Source: Taiwanofungus camphoratus (lineage: Eukaryota; Basidiomycota; Agaricomycetes; Polyporales; Taiwanofungaceae). Taken from it: DNA of 64,000 nt. Below the pieces are notes generated by a model. It was not told where the DNA came from, ran no database searches, and worked only from the letters and a program-made list of their open reading frames with translations. Shown here piece by piece: positions 37,212 through 49,802 of the stretch. Where the stretch lies: contig CP021224.1 in assembly GCA_003999685.1 (NCBI GenBank), positions 1,240,001-1,304,000 of the forward strand. Direction: 5' to 3'. The stretch's first letter is position 1, and the number at the start of each line of letters is the position of its first letter. The translations under genes and the position numbers were made by a program.

Positions 37212-37711
37212 TGTTACCGTCGGGCAGGACTAGAGACTTGTTCGTTTTTTCTTTCCCTTTGTTTGTCACACCATGGACGCGCGGCATCCCTTCTACACCT
37301 TACTTACCCAGATTGACTGACGGGCCGACCGTCCCCGCTTACACCATGGTAGTTATGTACTTTCGGGCCGCTGACTCCTCTTGCCTTATGCGGTCTCTGG
37401 GGGGCTGCTAGTATACCTGGGGGTTGGCGATGGCAGTATAAAGGAGGGTCCCACTGCTGGAGGTTCCCCTAGTCGTATTCTCTTCGTTCATCCTTTCCTA
37501 AAGTGTACTACGCATTAGTACCAATACACACTAGTCTTTACACATCTTTTTGCACCTCAAGAAGCCCGTAAAGACTATCGTGACTACATAGGGCTTGTAG
37601 TTGAAGACTACCGAGGATCGTGACTCGTCGTCACCGTTGCTCCTCTTCGACCCTTCACTGCACACCGCTCCAAGCTTCTGCAGCATCACCAGGGTGAACC
37701 CCCCGGTAACA
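37212..37711 (+). repeat. 5' LTR of gypsy copy 1
   Basis: 500 bases, TGTTAC...TAACA, with a TATAAA at 37437-37442 that would start transcription. Same length as the 3' LTR. Confidence 0.92.
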
Positions 37712-38754
37712 CTAGAATACGACTCCACAAACCTGAACCCATCCAGGTTCGAGAGGTCACAAGAAGACAGTGCCTAAAAGACCCGTATCGGTCTCGAAGA
37801 AGGCAAGGTCAGCGTACTCATAGGACTAGTACTGATCACCACAGATTATCAATGACCTTTTGATATCAACTACGAACAAGAAGAAGAGCTGGATCACGCA
37901 GTGTTTGACCCTACTCTCCCAACTTTAGAAGAGGTGATCGAGCTGAGTGCAACCTCAGAGCCATTTTCCATGCCAATAGTTCCATCAGTTTCCTCCCAGC
38001 CGAACAGAGGGAGCTGATTCTTTACACCCGCTCCCACATCTCCAGAGCCAGCGACGCTTGGCAAGCTGTATTAGAAAATCATGACAGGCTGGCAAGTAGG
38101 GAAGGGAGCCGACCTCTGCCTCCCACTCCCTCTGAAGATTTTGATGAAGTCCTTGACCACCGTATCCTCACTGCTCAGAAGGTGCTCTTAAACCCATGTT
38201 TCTCATTTCAGTTGGCCGTTCCCATAATCGTGAACCTATATCAAAGGCTACTGAGCGCCCGAGATTTCTATCGCCGGTGGCAAGCTGGATCCATCCTCCA
38301 AAACAAGGCGGAGGTCGACCCTGACGTGCGCCAGGAAGGCTCATCGTTATCAAGCGGAGAACAATTGGGATGTACACCGACATTACACGAAGACTTCTAA
38401 CTGAAGGGTCTGCTCAATGCAACCATGCCCTCACCGCTATGACTCTGCACTCTACAGGGGAAGTGATTTCGAACCTTGTACTCCAACCAATCGTGCTCTC
38501 ATCCAGGCCCGCTGGACAACCTTTGACGAAACCGACCCACCCTCTGACGAAGGCTCCAGCTCAGAACTGACCGATCCTGACATTGAACGGACAGAACGAC
38601 AGATGGAGACTGAAGGGACAGGAAAAACATCCCCTTCCACCCCGGAAATGCCCTGTGGCTTGAGCTCTTTCTGATCAGAAATAGGGAAATCAGGGCCACC
38701 GCCCGACGATGGACTGGGGGAAGAAGGCCCCCTCGAGGGAGGGCCACCTTATGA

Positions 38755-38945
38755 TGAAAGCGGAGGACCCCCAGGAGGACCACCTGGCAGAGGAGGACCA
38801 CCTGGCGGAGGAGGACCACTCGGCGGAGGAGTGCCCGATGGAGGAGGACCACCCGGTAGAGGAGGACCACCTGGAGGAGGAGGACCCCCTGGGGGAGGAC
38901 CTCCTGGAGGGGGGCAGCCTCCTGGAGGAACGCCCCTCCCACAGG
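38755..38945 (+). repeat. GGA/CCACC minisatellite inside gag
   Basis: Imperfect tandem units near GGAGGACCACCTGG; in the gag frame they give a Gly-Gly-Pro-Pro repeat ahead of the conserved ITKFSGKRED core. A low-complexity Gag linker prone to slippage. Confidence 0.75.
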
Positions 38946-41900
38946 GAGCTGCATGGGTACCAGACTGAAAAGAGCCAGAAATTACTAAGTTCTCTGGAAA
39001 ACGAGAAGATGCCTGACACTTCCTCATCCAATTTGCCCGAAGATTCGACACTGAGCGATGGGCCTCCGCTTCTGAATGAGAAAAGGTCGGCAATTTCCTT
39101 GGCCACCTCGAAGGCCATGCCGGTGCTTGGGCCGATACTCTTATCGAAAAGGCACTCAAACCCCACCCCCTCATTCGAGGAGCGAGCCGGGGGTATGGCA
39201 CTTTCAGAAATGTCGCTCTCGAGTTCATCAAAAGGTTCGGGGTAATAGAAGAGGAGGTCTCTGCAGCCATCAGACTACGGAACTTGGTCTACACCTATGA
39301 CAAACCCATTGTCAATTTCAACGAGGAGTTCGACTGACTGGCCCACAGGGCAGAAATCACCGAAGAGAGTGCCCTCATGGCCTGGTACCGAGAAAAACTA
39401 CCCAGCACCATGCGAGTCCGAATTATAGAACGAGATGTAGCCCCCACAACTCTAGAAGGATAGAAGGAAGCTGCTGCCCAACAGGACCGGGCCTATCAAA
39501 ACAACAAGGCCATTGATGCCACTCAAAGAACTTTGAAAACCCCTCCGCGAGTTGCAGCAAGGGCATCTGACAGTGGGAAGCCAGACCATCAGCGCTTGCA
39601 AGACCGAAGGACGGGCTCCTGCTACAAATGCCACAATAAGGGGCACCTGGCCAAAGACTGCCCAGAGCGAACCTCAGGTCGGAGAACAGGACCCCCAAAC
39701 CGAAGGGCCAACATGAAAGATGAAAATGAGGCGGATGATGAAGCCTCTGAACAGGAGGAGCAGGGGCAAGAAATGAAAGGAGTCAGATTCCCCCACTTCT
39801 CTCAGCACCACGACTTTGCAGATTTTCTGTAAGGTGACCTGACGTGACGCACGAGTCGCCTAAACTCTCTGTACGAAATGTAATTACCGGAACACGCAAG
39901 CGCAATACACTTTATTTACCAGGTTACATCGTAGTAGGAGAGAAAGCCGTCACCGCATGCCCCTTGTTGGATAGTGGGGCTGACGCCAACCTAATTCACC
40001 CCGACTTTGTAAGGAAGTGGGGACTTCCCACTCAACCACTTCCCAGGACAGTAACCTCAACCACCATTGATGGCTCTACAAACAAAGGGGGACCGATTAC
40101 CCACAGAGTCGAAGGAAGTATATGATTAGAAGGGAACAACATCTCAACCAACTTTTACGTCTCAAACATTGGAACGCTCGATGTAGTACTCGGCAACCCC
40201 TGGCTCACACAAGTCAACCCATGCATTGACTGGGTAGAAGGGACGCTCAAGATTGACCAAGCTCAACTCACAGAATGGCAAGGATACTATGCCTGGGTCA
40301 TGAGCCAACCCACGACAGATGGAATTCCCCTGTGTCGAGCTTCCATTCATGAAGACGATGAGGAGCTTTTGGACATAATGTGTGCTTACACACAAGGAGA
40401 AGGGGTTCTGGGGATTTTCCAACAGAAAGAGCAGCCACTCACACTTGAAGACGGGCTACTGCAGGCCCTAAAGCCCCCACAAGTAGGGCTCAATCGACTA
40501 ACACACTTCTCTGACTCCCCACATATGGTATGGAATGCCCCAGAGCTCACGGAATTGGTGATCCCCAAGGACCCACCTCTATCCGTAGAAGACCTCGTCC
40601 CAGAATACCTGTGGGACTATAAATGGTTGTTTGAAAAGGAGGCCGCCAACCGGTTTCCAGAATCCAAGCCCTGGGACCATGCCATTGAATTAAGGCCAGA
40701 CTTTGTCCCCAGGAAATGCGCCGTAATTCCTTTGTCTCCAAATGAACAGGCGGTGATGGACAAATTCCTGGAAGAGAACCTGGCCAAGGGCTATCTCCAG
40801 GAATCAAACTCACCAATGGCGTCATCAGCCTTTTTTGTCAAAAAAAAAGGATGGTACCTTGCACCCGTGCCAGGACTACCGATACCTGAACAAGGGCACG
40901 ATCAAAGATGCCTACCCCTTACCCCTCATAGGAGAGCTAATCGACAGGCTCCAAAAGGCCACTGTGTTCACTAAATTAGACCTCCGAAATGGGTACAACA
41001 ACATCCGGATCAGAGAGGGCGACCAATGGAAAGGAGCATTCATGGTCAAACATGGAAATCAGGACAAGATCGTCGAACCCACTGTCATGTTCTTTGGGAT
41101 GTGCAACTCGCCGGCCACGTTTCAGTGAATGATGAATGATGCATTCCAGGACATGCTGGCCGAGGGGTGGATCATGATCTATATGGATGACATCCTCATT
41201 TTCTCTGACAATATGAAAGCCCACCGAGAACGAACCAGACGTGTCCTACAACGGCTGCAGGAATGGGACCTATTTGTAAAGCCAGAGAAATGCGCGTTCG
41301 ATGTCGTCGAAGTTGACTTCTTGGGAATGACCATCTCACCTGGACAGGTGCACATGGACAAGGACAAACTGGCAGGAATCGCAGATTGGCCCATTCCTAC
41401 TAGGGTCAAGGATGTAGAACGATTCATGGGTCTCACCAACTACTATCGACACTTCATCCACAACTTCTCTCACATCGCTCACCCCTTGAATGTCATCAAG
41501 AAGAAGCGCACGGAGTGAAACTGGACCAAAGCCTGCCAGGAGGCCTTTGATGAGCTCAAACGGTGTTTCCAGAGCATGCCTATCCTCTGCATGCCCGACC
41601 CGTCCAAACCATTCACCATTGAGGCCGACGCCTCTCTGGTAGCCACTGGTGCAGTGCTTCAACAACTTGATGAGGAAGGGCAGCTACATCCTATAGCTTT
41701 CCTCTCGAAGAGCCTGAAAGAAGCGGAGCGGAATTATCAAGTATATGACAGAGAGTTGCTGGCCATTGTCCGAGCACTTGAGGAATGGCACCACCACCTT
41801 GAGGGAAGTGGACACCCGGTTACGGTGATCACCGACCACAAGAACCTCACCTATTTCCGAGAAGCACAACGACTCAACCGACGCCAGGCCCGATGACAGT

Positions 41901-43577
41901 TATTCCTGTCACAATTTGACCTGCAACTATTAAACAAAAAAGGCAGTCGACTCATAGTCGCCGATGCACTCTCCCGGTGACCTGACCACCCAGGAGGGAA
42001 ACATAACAACAAAGATGTCATCCTGCTACCAACAGACCTCTTTGTCAATGCCACCAACACTGCAATCATTGAAAAGATACGTGAATGTTGTACTCATGAC
42101 AGGATGGTCATCGAGACGATTGACACTTTAAAACGGGGGAAGGTACCGCCATTCAAGGGCACAGGCTTTGTGCACACAAAGCTGGCAGACTGGGACATTC
42201 AGGAGGGACTAATTTTATACAAAAACTGAGTTTATGTACCCTCTGATGATGATCTGCACCAAGAAGTCATTCAACTCTGTCATGACACACCAGCAATGGC
42301 ACACCCAGGGGCACAAGGTACAATGGCCATCGCCCAAAGGGACTGGTTCTGGCATGGAATGTCTTCATTCATCGAGAAATATGTTGAGGGGTGCGCCAAA
42401 TGCCAGGAGAGCAAGATCAACACACACCCCACGAAACCCCCCCTGATGGCCATCCCCACAGAACCGAATTCAAGGCCATTCTCTCACATATCGGTAGACT
42501 TCATCACTGATCTACCAGAGTCACAGGGCTTCAATGCGCTCATGGTAGTAGTTGACAGAGAACTCACCAAGGGCATTGTGCTCATACCCTGCACCAAGAA
42601 CATAGATGCGGTAGGGATGGCAGAGGCCCTACACCTCAATGTATACAGGTGATATGGCCTACCTGACCGGATGATATCCGACTGAGGGCCACAGTTCGCA
42701 GTGGCCGCATTCCAAAAATGGTGTAAGCTGACAGGAGTCAAGGCGGCAATGTCCACCGCCTACCACCCCCAATCAGATGAGAGTACAGAACGGGTCAACC
42801 AGGAACTGGAGGCGGCCTGGAGAATCCTATGTGCAAATGACCCCCACACCTGGGTCAAACACATCCCCGAGTTCGAATTCGCTGGAAGGAAGGAATCACC
42901 ATTCAAGCTCACCATGGGGTACGACCTGAAGACCATTGGATCTCCATGACCCTCCGACAAATACCCCACGCTCCAAGACCGCCTGACCCAGATCTTTGAA
43001 TCTCGCAAAGAGACTCTTGCAGCGCAAGAGCTAGCCCAGAAGCTGATGAAGGAACGAACCCCTTTTCCCTGGAAACCTTTCCAGGAAGGTGACAAGGTTT
43101 GGCTAGAAGCCACAAACCTCCGGCTAAGAACAATAAGTCAGAAATTTGACCCAAAGCGGCTTGGACCCTTCAAGATCACGGAAGCCAAGGGGCCACTGAC
43201 GTACAAACTACAGCTCCTGAGAACCTGGAAGATTCACCCGGTGTTCCATGCATCACTGCTCACCCCATACAGGGAAACGGTGGAATGCGGACCCAACTTT
43301 CTGAAACCACCATCTGATCTGGTCGAGGGGGAAGAAGAGTACAAAGTCGAGGCCCTCCGTGGGCATCGTGCCCGACGTGGAAAATGGGAGTTTCTCATCA
43401 AATGGAAGGGATGGCCGGTCTCTGCCAGCACCTGGCAGAAGGAAGACGATCTACGGCATTCCCCTGATCTGCTGAGGCGTTATAAGAAGGCAAACCACTT
43501 AGGCATCAATCCAGTTGACAACCGTTCAACTGCCCTGCAAAGAGCAATTTTGCAGCATTTCAAGGCTGCCTCCCACC

Positions 43578-44384
43578 ATGTCCCATCGAACCAACGCCGT
43601 CCGAGCCTGCCTTGCCACCTCCATCCTCACCGCAGAGAATGCCCGCACCCTGAATCCCTTTTTTCGGGGACCGCAGAACCTCCCCAACTTCACTGAGGGG
43701 ATTGTTGTCCCCCTATCTCACCAAGCAACATCTGGCCTCGCCGCCGACTTTCTGACCCCCGCCGACCGTCTCAGATGGGTGCTGGCCAACGAACGACTAC
43801 GCCCGGCGGTGGACACTGCCCTCGTTGTCTGGCCCGATCTTGCGGCCCAGGTTGTCATCTTTCGACATCAGGCCGAGGTTGTCTTACACCTCGATCAGGT
43901 AATAAGGGGGTACAGAGGGGAGAGGGAGAAGGGAGAGCATGACGAAGCTAAGTGGTGGGCCAGCCCCATCCGGAAAATTGGTATATCGTACTGGCAGGCC
44001 TGTAATGCAACGCGCTCTCATCTAAATTTCCTCCTTCGTACCAACATCATCTCTGCCCTTGAGCATCTCCTACCACCCTCCTCCGTCATCACACGCCCGG
44101 CCCTCTCCATGCAGAATGAGTGGACAGTTTGTCTCCACCTCGAGTGCCGCCCCCTGAACCGATGGGCTGGGGCCTGTGAATTCTGCATGGGCCTCGATCA
44201 TGTTGCTGCTGACTGCATCCACCGGCCACGACTGGGGGAGCTGGCTGTTGAGCCCTTTGTTCCGCCTCGCTGTCTGGATTGTTTCGCTGACAATCACAAC
44301 ATCGATCAATGCCCCAAGGCAGGGGCCGCCTGGTCGGAAATCAGTGGGTCAAAGCAGCCTGACGAGGAAGCTACCAGGTCATGA
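43578..44384 (+). CDS. Accessory frame of the gypsy family with two CCHC knuckles
   Basis: About 269 codons from the ATG at 43578, after the chromodomain and overlapping the end of its frame, before the purine tract. It looks whole. The N-terminal two thirds are mostly helical with no family I recognise. Near the C terminus are two CX2CX4HX4C knuckles, CEFCMGLDHVAADC and CLDCFADNHNIDQC. The same region is recognisable in the older copy 2 (about 55,990-56,830, minus strand), so it belongs to the family and is not a chance frame. A nucleic-acid-binding or Gag-like accessory role is inferred only from the knuckles. Confidence 0.7.
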   Translation: MSHRTNAVRACLATSILTAENARTLNPFFRGPQNLPNFTEGIVVPLSHQATSGLAADFLTPADRLRWVLANERLRPAVDTALVVWPDLAAQVVIFRHQAEVVLHLDQVIRGYRGEREKGEHDEAKWWASPIRKIGISYWQACNATRSHLNFLLRTNIISALEHLLPPSSVITRPALSMQNEWTVCLHLECRPLNRWAGACEFCMGLDHVAADCIHRPRLGELAVEPFVPPRCLDCFADNHNIDQCPKAGAAWSEISGSKQPDEEATRS

Positions 44385-44425
44385 AGGTAGGTGTCAGGGT
44401 GACACCTGAGAGGAGACGAGGGTAG

Positions 44426-44925
44426 TGTTACCGTCGGGTAGGACTAGAGACTTGTTCGTTTTTTCTTTCCCTTTGTTTGTCACACCATGGACGCGCGGCA
44501 TCCCTTCTACACCTTACTTACCCAGATTGACTGACGGGCCGACCGTCCCCGCTTACGCCATGGTAGTTATGTACTTTCGGGCCGCTGACTCCTCTTGCCT
44601 TATGCGGTCTCTGGGGGGCTGCTAGTATACCTGGGGGTTGGCGGTGGCAGTATAAAGGAGGGTCCCACTGCTGGAGGTTCCCCTAGTCGTATTCTCTTCG
44701 TTCATCCTTTCCTAAAGTGTACTACGCATTAGTACCAATACACGCTAGTCTTTACACATTTTCTCGCACCTCAAGAAGCCCGTAAAGACTATCGCGACTA
44801 CATAGGGCTTGTAGTTGAAAACTACCGAGGATCGTGACTCGTTATCACCATTGCTCCTCTTCAACCCTTCGCTGTACACCGCTCCAAGCTTCTGCAGCAT
44901 CACCAGGGTGAACCCCCCAGTAACA
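44426..44925 (+). repeat. 3' LTR of gypsy copy 1
   Basis: 500 bases, preceded by a purine-rich tract ending GACGAGGGTAG and followed by the duplicated CCCTT. Confidence 0.92.
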
Positions 44926-45170
44926 CCCTTAAATACTATGGTGGGTTTAGGGCAAGCCAGCCTTCACACCCACAGATATTGATATCTATATCTACTAAGC
45001 ATTTGTGAGTCAGGCCTGAGCAGCCCCTTCTGGATAATAGTTCATAACTAAGTGGGTGATGATCAGCCCATCAGGAATGATGATGGTAATTATAAGAGTA
45101 CATGACCTGCTAGTCCAGTAGAGTGAAAAGAAATGAAAATGTATGTCTATACCATTACTGCCTTGTAACA

Positions 45171-45934
45171 GGAATGACATGACTTGTATAAATACAGCTC
45201 ACTCAAACCACTCTGGCTCAGCCACAAATGGCCAAGTAAGGCAATATTATATCAGCTCATTGCTGCTTGCAAATATATGTATGGTATGATATAAGAATGT
45301 TACCAAAAAGGAAATAAATGAAATCTGTAGCCCTTTATGCAAGGACCATGTGACAATTTTTCTGAAGTGATAGTCTGATTAGATAAGCCAGAAAATGCAA
45401 AAACATCATTCAGGATCAAGTTGAAAAAAAAAGAAATATGTTTTAAAGGGTCACATATGTTTTTGTTACTTTCCAGAAATTGAGTCTCATATAAGAACTC
45501 ATTTTGAATATAACTGAGACAATTTGACTTGAAAATAGCTTCAAAATCCTCCTAAAACAGTCAAAAAGAGCCAGTGCTTTGCAGATCAGCATTCCAGCAT
45601 CATTGGATTACATGATGTGTTGATGGACTAGGAACATTCCTGGGTTGTTGACAAATCACATGACACATTTCAGCAGTGCAGCAAACTGCCTTATATGATC
45701 AAAAAACTGCCTCTTTTAGAACTTATATGGTTAAAAATATGTTCATAATCACTGTTTAAGCTCAAATTGATGGTTTTTCAATCAGAAAAGGTCCAGTAAA
45801 TTGCTTCAAGGATGTGCAAGGACTGCTGAAGCCTGTCAGAGTACTTTTTGATTCTGGATATAATATGTAGCTCATTACAATCATTATAAAATGCAAAAAA
45901 AATGTGCAATATATATATCAATAGTCTGAATGTA
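45171..45934. other. AT-rich decayed DNA
   Basis: No gene or bounded element. Composition is like 33,129-35,167. Confidence 0.55.
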
Positions 45935-48137
45935 CAGTGACTCACAAAACTGTTGCAATGTTTGTCACTTTCTGACTGTTTGGCCTATATCTCAGCAACC
46001 AAATATGCAATAGCTTCAAATGTTGGACCATTAGAAAGCCCTGCATCATGGCTTTCCAACATGGTAACTATCATAAAAAACGGGCAAGTATATGGAAAGT
46101 TATCTATCATTTTTTCAGAAAGTTCATTGCAACAATTTTGTTACAAGGCGGTAACAGTGCGAACATGCATTTTTCATTTCTCTTCACTATACTGGACTAG
46201 CGGGTCATGTACACTTACAATTATCACCATTATTCCTGACGGGCTGACTGTCACCTGCTTGGTTATGGACTGTTCCTCAGAAGGGACCACTCGGGCCTGT
46301 GACTTACAGACACTTAGGTACTGGTACCCGTGGGAGTGAGGGCTGGCTTGTCCTAAACCCACCATAGTACTTAAGGGGTTGGCTCACTGCAGAGCACCCT
46401 AATCTTGTCCTCTTTAGTTACACCATGTACTTTGGTGCTGTTGCTACCATTTGTACTTTACGACTGGGCTTAGGCCTCCTATACCTTCATCTGTTCAATG
46501 GATCTTCTCAGACTGTCTATATTCTTGTGACTACACTAGGACTTAGGCCATGACTTAGCCCGCAACTCTCTCGAGACTGTTGGGCTAACAGTTGAAGACT
46601 TAGGCATATACTCATTGTCAGCCAGGCTGACTCCTTGTCTACACTTCACACCTGACTACTCAATGACTCCCCATCACAGTAGTCACCTACGAGCGTAGAC
46701 TGCCCCGTAACAGATTTTGTTGCTAGTATAATATAAAATAGAAAATACAAATGATTATACTTAGTATATCCTCCTTTTGCCTTTATCGCAGCCTCTACCC
46801 TTCTAGGCATACTTTCTATCAAATTTTGACACACAGAAGCATCAATTGCATCTCATTCCTTCTCCACACGCTTCTGAAGTTTCAAAATCCCACTTGAAGG
46901 CTTTTTATACCCTGTAAGCCTTGTTTTCAAGTGTTGTCAAAGATGCTCAATAGGATTGAGGTCAGGAGACTGAGCTGGCCATACCATGACATTAAAATCA
47001 TGGTCCTGAAATCACCTTTTAGCCTTTTTGCTAATGTGCTTGGGGTCATTGTTTTGCTGAAAGATGACATTTTGAGGGGTTAGACCATAGTAATCAAGTG
47101 ATCCTTGAAGTTCATCCTTCAAGATGCTGATATAAAGGTCTGCATCCATCCTCTCATCAATCTTGCATGCCAATTCAACTCCTTCCCAAGTCATACAGCC
47201 TCATATCATGACACTCCCTCCATCAAACTTGACTGTTCTCTCCATCAGTCTGGCACTAAGACCCTCTCCTGGCTTTTTCCATGCCCATTTCCTTCCATCT
47301 GACCCCAGACAATTGATTTTGGTCTCATCAGACCATATAACCTTCTTTCAATCATCCACAGTCCAGTGCTGATGACTCACAGCAAAGTCCAACCTCTTCT
47401 TCTGATGACGCTTTGATAGTAGTGGTCATTTCTTCTTCACAACAGCCTTTATACCTGTTTTTCTCAGAGAACAATAAATGGTCTGTGGGGATATAGGTGT
47501 GTTTTTAATATCCTGAAGTGTTTTAGACACTTGAACAGCACTTTCAGCCTTTTTAGTGCTAATTAAGCGAATAGCATGACAAATATCAGTGGAGGAAAGC
47601 TTGGCTGGGTGGCCACCAGAGAACTTGAGAAGGGTAGGAAAAAGTCTAGAAGTCTAGAGCATATTCTGGTGATAGTACTATAATGTACACCAGTAGATTT
47701 GGATATTTGGCAAGCAGATTGATCTAAATTAAGCAGAGAAAGAATTTGATTGGTAATGTCTGTAGAGAGGGATTTCATAATGATGAAAGTGTGGTTCAAT
47801 TTGATATTATTGCTTGTTTGTGCTATGTTGAACTTCTCTTAAGGTCACATGACTTGCACAAAAAGATTCAAGCCCAGCAAGCATGATATCCTGTCACTGT
47901 CTACCAATATTTGATCTGCAAAATGTCAGCAACAAAACCATTGCAATAAATCTTCTGAAAGAATGATAGTGACTTCACATATACTTGTCCATTTTTTATA
48001 ATAAATACCACATTGGAAAGCCATGATGCAGGGCTTGCTAATGGTCTAACATTTGAAGCTATCGCATATCTGGTGACTGAGATATAGATCAAACAGTCAG
48101 AAAGTGACAAACATTGCAACAGTTTTGTGAGTCACTG
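45935..48137 (-). mobile_element. Tc1/mariner DNA transposon, copy 1 (broken; contains a D LTR)
   Basis: Ends CAGTGACTCACAAAACTG at both sides in inverted orientation, flanked by TA (45933-45934 and 48138-48139). The repeats extend about 200 bases inward. The transposase reads on the minus strand from about 47,780: helix-turn-helix (SACQISKSTGVHYSTITRI), then VIWSDETKI, FQQNNDPKHIS and WPAQSPDLNPIEHL. The spacing between the second and third catalytic positions is 34 residues (DD34E), but the second Asp is Asn. The frame has a shift after the first helix-turn-helix and several stops, about five of them TGA where relatives have Trp. It is interrupted by the D LTR at 46139-46712. Without that it is about 1.62 kb. 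Confidence 0.9.
46139..46712 (+). mobile_element. Family D solo LTR
   Basis: 574 bases, TGTTACAAGGCGG...CCCGTAACA, inserted in Tc1 copy 1. Target duplication is AATTT at 46134-46138 against GATTT at 46713-46717; the intact site in Tc1 copy 2 (read on the minus strand) has GATTT. No internal region, so it is a solo LTR left by recombination. Confidence 0.85.
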
Positions 48138-49802
48138 TATTATTAAAACTCAGATAATTCTGTGAGATAGCATAAGATGAATCTTAAAATAGTGTCAATA
48201 CTTTCTCAGCAAGATTACAAAAAGGTCAGAAAGCCAGACTGAACTTATACTAGATGATGCTGTTACAGTGAGAATATTTCAACCTATTATAGTAAGAATG
48301 TCCTCTCATTGACCAGCCCATTGTAATCTAGTTTCCATTGACGTTGTTCTTTACCTTTTGACTAAGGTCATTTAAGGATTTTTGTACTATATACAAAATT
48401 AATCAAGCCCTGATATTAGTCTGCAGAGGCCCATCAGATAGACAAAATGTGAGAGTATGCAAGAATATGAAGTCACTTTGACTTCATGGATCATAGAATG
48501 TAGTTTGAAGGGTGTAGATGTAGTCATAAATTATATTGCAGATGTAGATGTAGTTAATGAGACTGAGATGAAGCTTCAAGTGGAGAGACTTAGTGACTTA
48601 AAGAGGTTTCTAAGTCTCTACTCTTCTAAGAGAGGAAAAGAGTGTACTGAGAAGTCTCTTTATATATTGTAGAGTACATCAAGCTAAATAAGAGGAGATG
48701 AGATCAACTATCTTATATGAAGTGGTAGCTAAAAGTCCAAAATGTGTACTCAAAGCATGTGAACTTCAAAGTGATTATAAGGGGATAGAAACTATTTAGA
48801 AAATGAAAGTGGAGAACTGCATACAGTAGAAAGGCTCCTTAAGTCCAGACATAGGATCAGGATGATTATCAGGATATGGACATATGTAGTGATCAACTAT
48901 CACTGCAAGCTGAAGGCATATAATAATTTTATCAGCAGAACTTTGCTGAATCAGAGTAAAAGGCAGTCTAAAAGAGTAGAATGTTATATGGGCTTGTTCT
49001 AGTAAGACTTTGTGATACAAAATCAAGAGTGTATAAGGCTTTCTAAGTCTAGACTTCAGAGTTTTAGACCATTTCAGAGGCTATCAGAGGTGTGTACAGC
49101 CATAGCAGAGAGCAGAGGGACTTAGCTGATGATACTAAGTTAGAAAGCCAATAGATGACATAGGATAAGTGGTCTGGACTAGATAGAACAGCATGGGAGG
49201 CTCAAAATGTCTGATAGAGGGTATAGTGCAAGTTAGAGACTTTAGAGCTGGGTTTAGAAGCTTCTGAGTATCTTGTACAACTTTGTAGACTTTCTGGGAC
49301 TTTAGAAATGTTTCAGGATAGGATAGATGGGCCTTTCTAGTCATTGTAGACTTTAGAAGAGCTATAGACTGTTTTTTAAGGGAATAAAAAGCTTTTAAGA
49401 TCACAATTTAAAGCTCACAAGGCTGTGGAATTTATCAACATATTAAAAAATGAGAAATTGAAAATGTACAGATTCTTAAAGCCTCAGAAATTGTCTCTGC
49501 CATACTATGCAATGGCCCACTCCAACCAAGTGGTGAAGAGGGAGTTGAAAGTCATCATGCTATACAAACTTATGGCTTAGCCACAAAACTAATGTGGCCT
49601 TTGCTCCACTCCAGTTCAATAACTCTGCAATCAATACTATAAGTGGCTCACAGCCTACTGTGGCCACTTTAAGTTTGGTAGCACTCCATCTTGATCAAGG
49701 AACTGTGGCAGAGCACATTATTGTGACACATTCTCACTATAATAGGTTGAAATATTTTCACTGTAACAGCATCATCTAGGACAAGTTCAGTTTTGCTTTC
49801 TG
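48138..49802. other. AT-rich decayed DNA with a retroelement pol relic
   Basis: Mostly unrecognisable AT-rich sequence between the Tc1 copy 1 end and the LTR of gypsy copy 2. Confidence 0.5.
48790..49404 (-). mobile_element. Probable decayed reverse transcriptase/RNase H fragment
   Basis: Minus-strand pieces such as FYSLKKQSIALLKS and PSIRHFEPPMLFYLVQT resemble the segment joining reverse transcriptase and RNase H in Ty3/gypsy elements. A further piece resembles the stretch after RNase H. It is a heavily broken fossil with no bounded ends, and it does not match the gypsy family of copies 1 and 2 closely. Confidence 0.4.

Larger units (their letters stand above)
37212..44925 (+). mobile_element. 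Ty3/gypsy LTR retrotransposon, chromovirus type, copy 1 (full-length fossil)
   Basis: 7,714 bases bounded by two 500-base LTRs (37212-37711 and 44426-44925; TGTTAC...TAACA), with the 5-base duplication CCCTT at 37207-37211 and 44926-44930. Parts in order: gag (about 38,100-39,830, with knuckle CYKCHNKGHLAKDC near 39,620); protease (LLDSGADANLIHPDF near 39,965); reverse transcriptase ([22 protein letters not shown] near 41,180); RNase H (41,576-41,900); integrase (42,230-43,000); chromodomain (WEFLIKWKGWPVSASTW near 43,385); then an extra frame, a purine tract (44,408-44,425) and the 3' LTR. The coding region is broken, roughly ten to fifteen times, so it is a fossil. By eye the LTRs differ at about 16 of 500 positions, all transitions, suggesting a fairly recent insertion followed by cytosine-deamination-type decay. 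Confidence 0.93.
36872..45170 (-). mobile_element. Family D LTR, split by insertion of gypsy copy 1
   Basis: The pieces 36872-37211 and 44926-45170 together match, inverted, the D LTR at 46139-46712 (ends TGTTAC...TAACA). The split falls exactly at the CCCTT duplication of the gypsy element, so D was there first. No clear target duplication is visible at the outer ends (TCTAA against GGAAT), which fits its being one LTR of a larger element with the gag remnant beside it. Confidence 0.75.

Noticed and set aside
38709-39245. 178-codon acidic repeat frame in gypsy copy 1
   Set aside because: It is the gag minisatellite read in the wrong frame; the Gly-Pro frame leads into the conserved Gag core.
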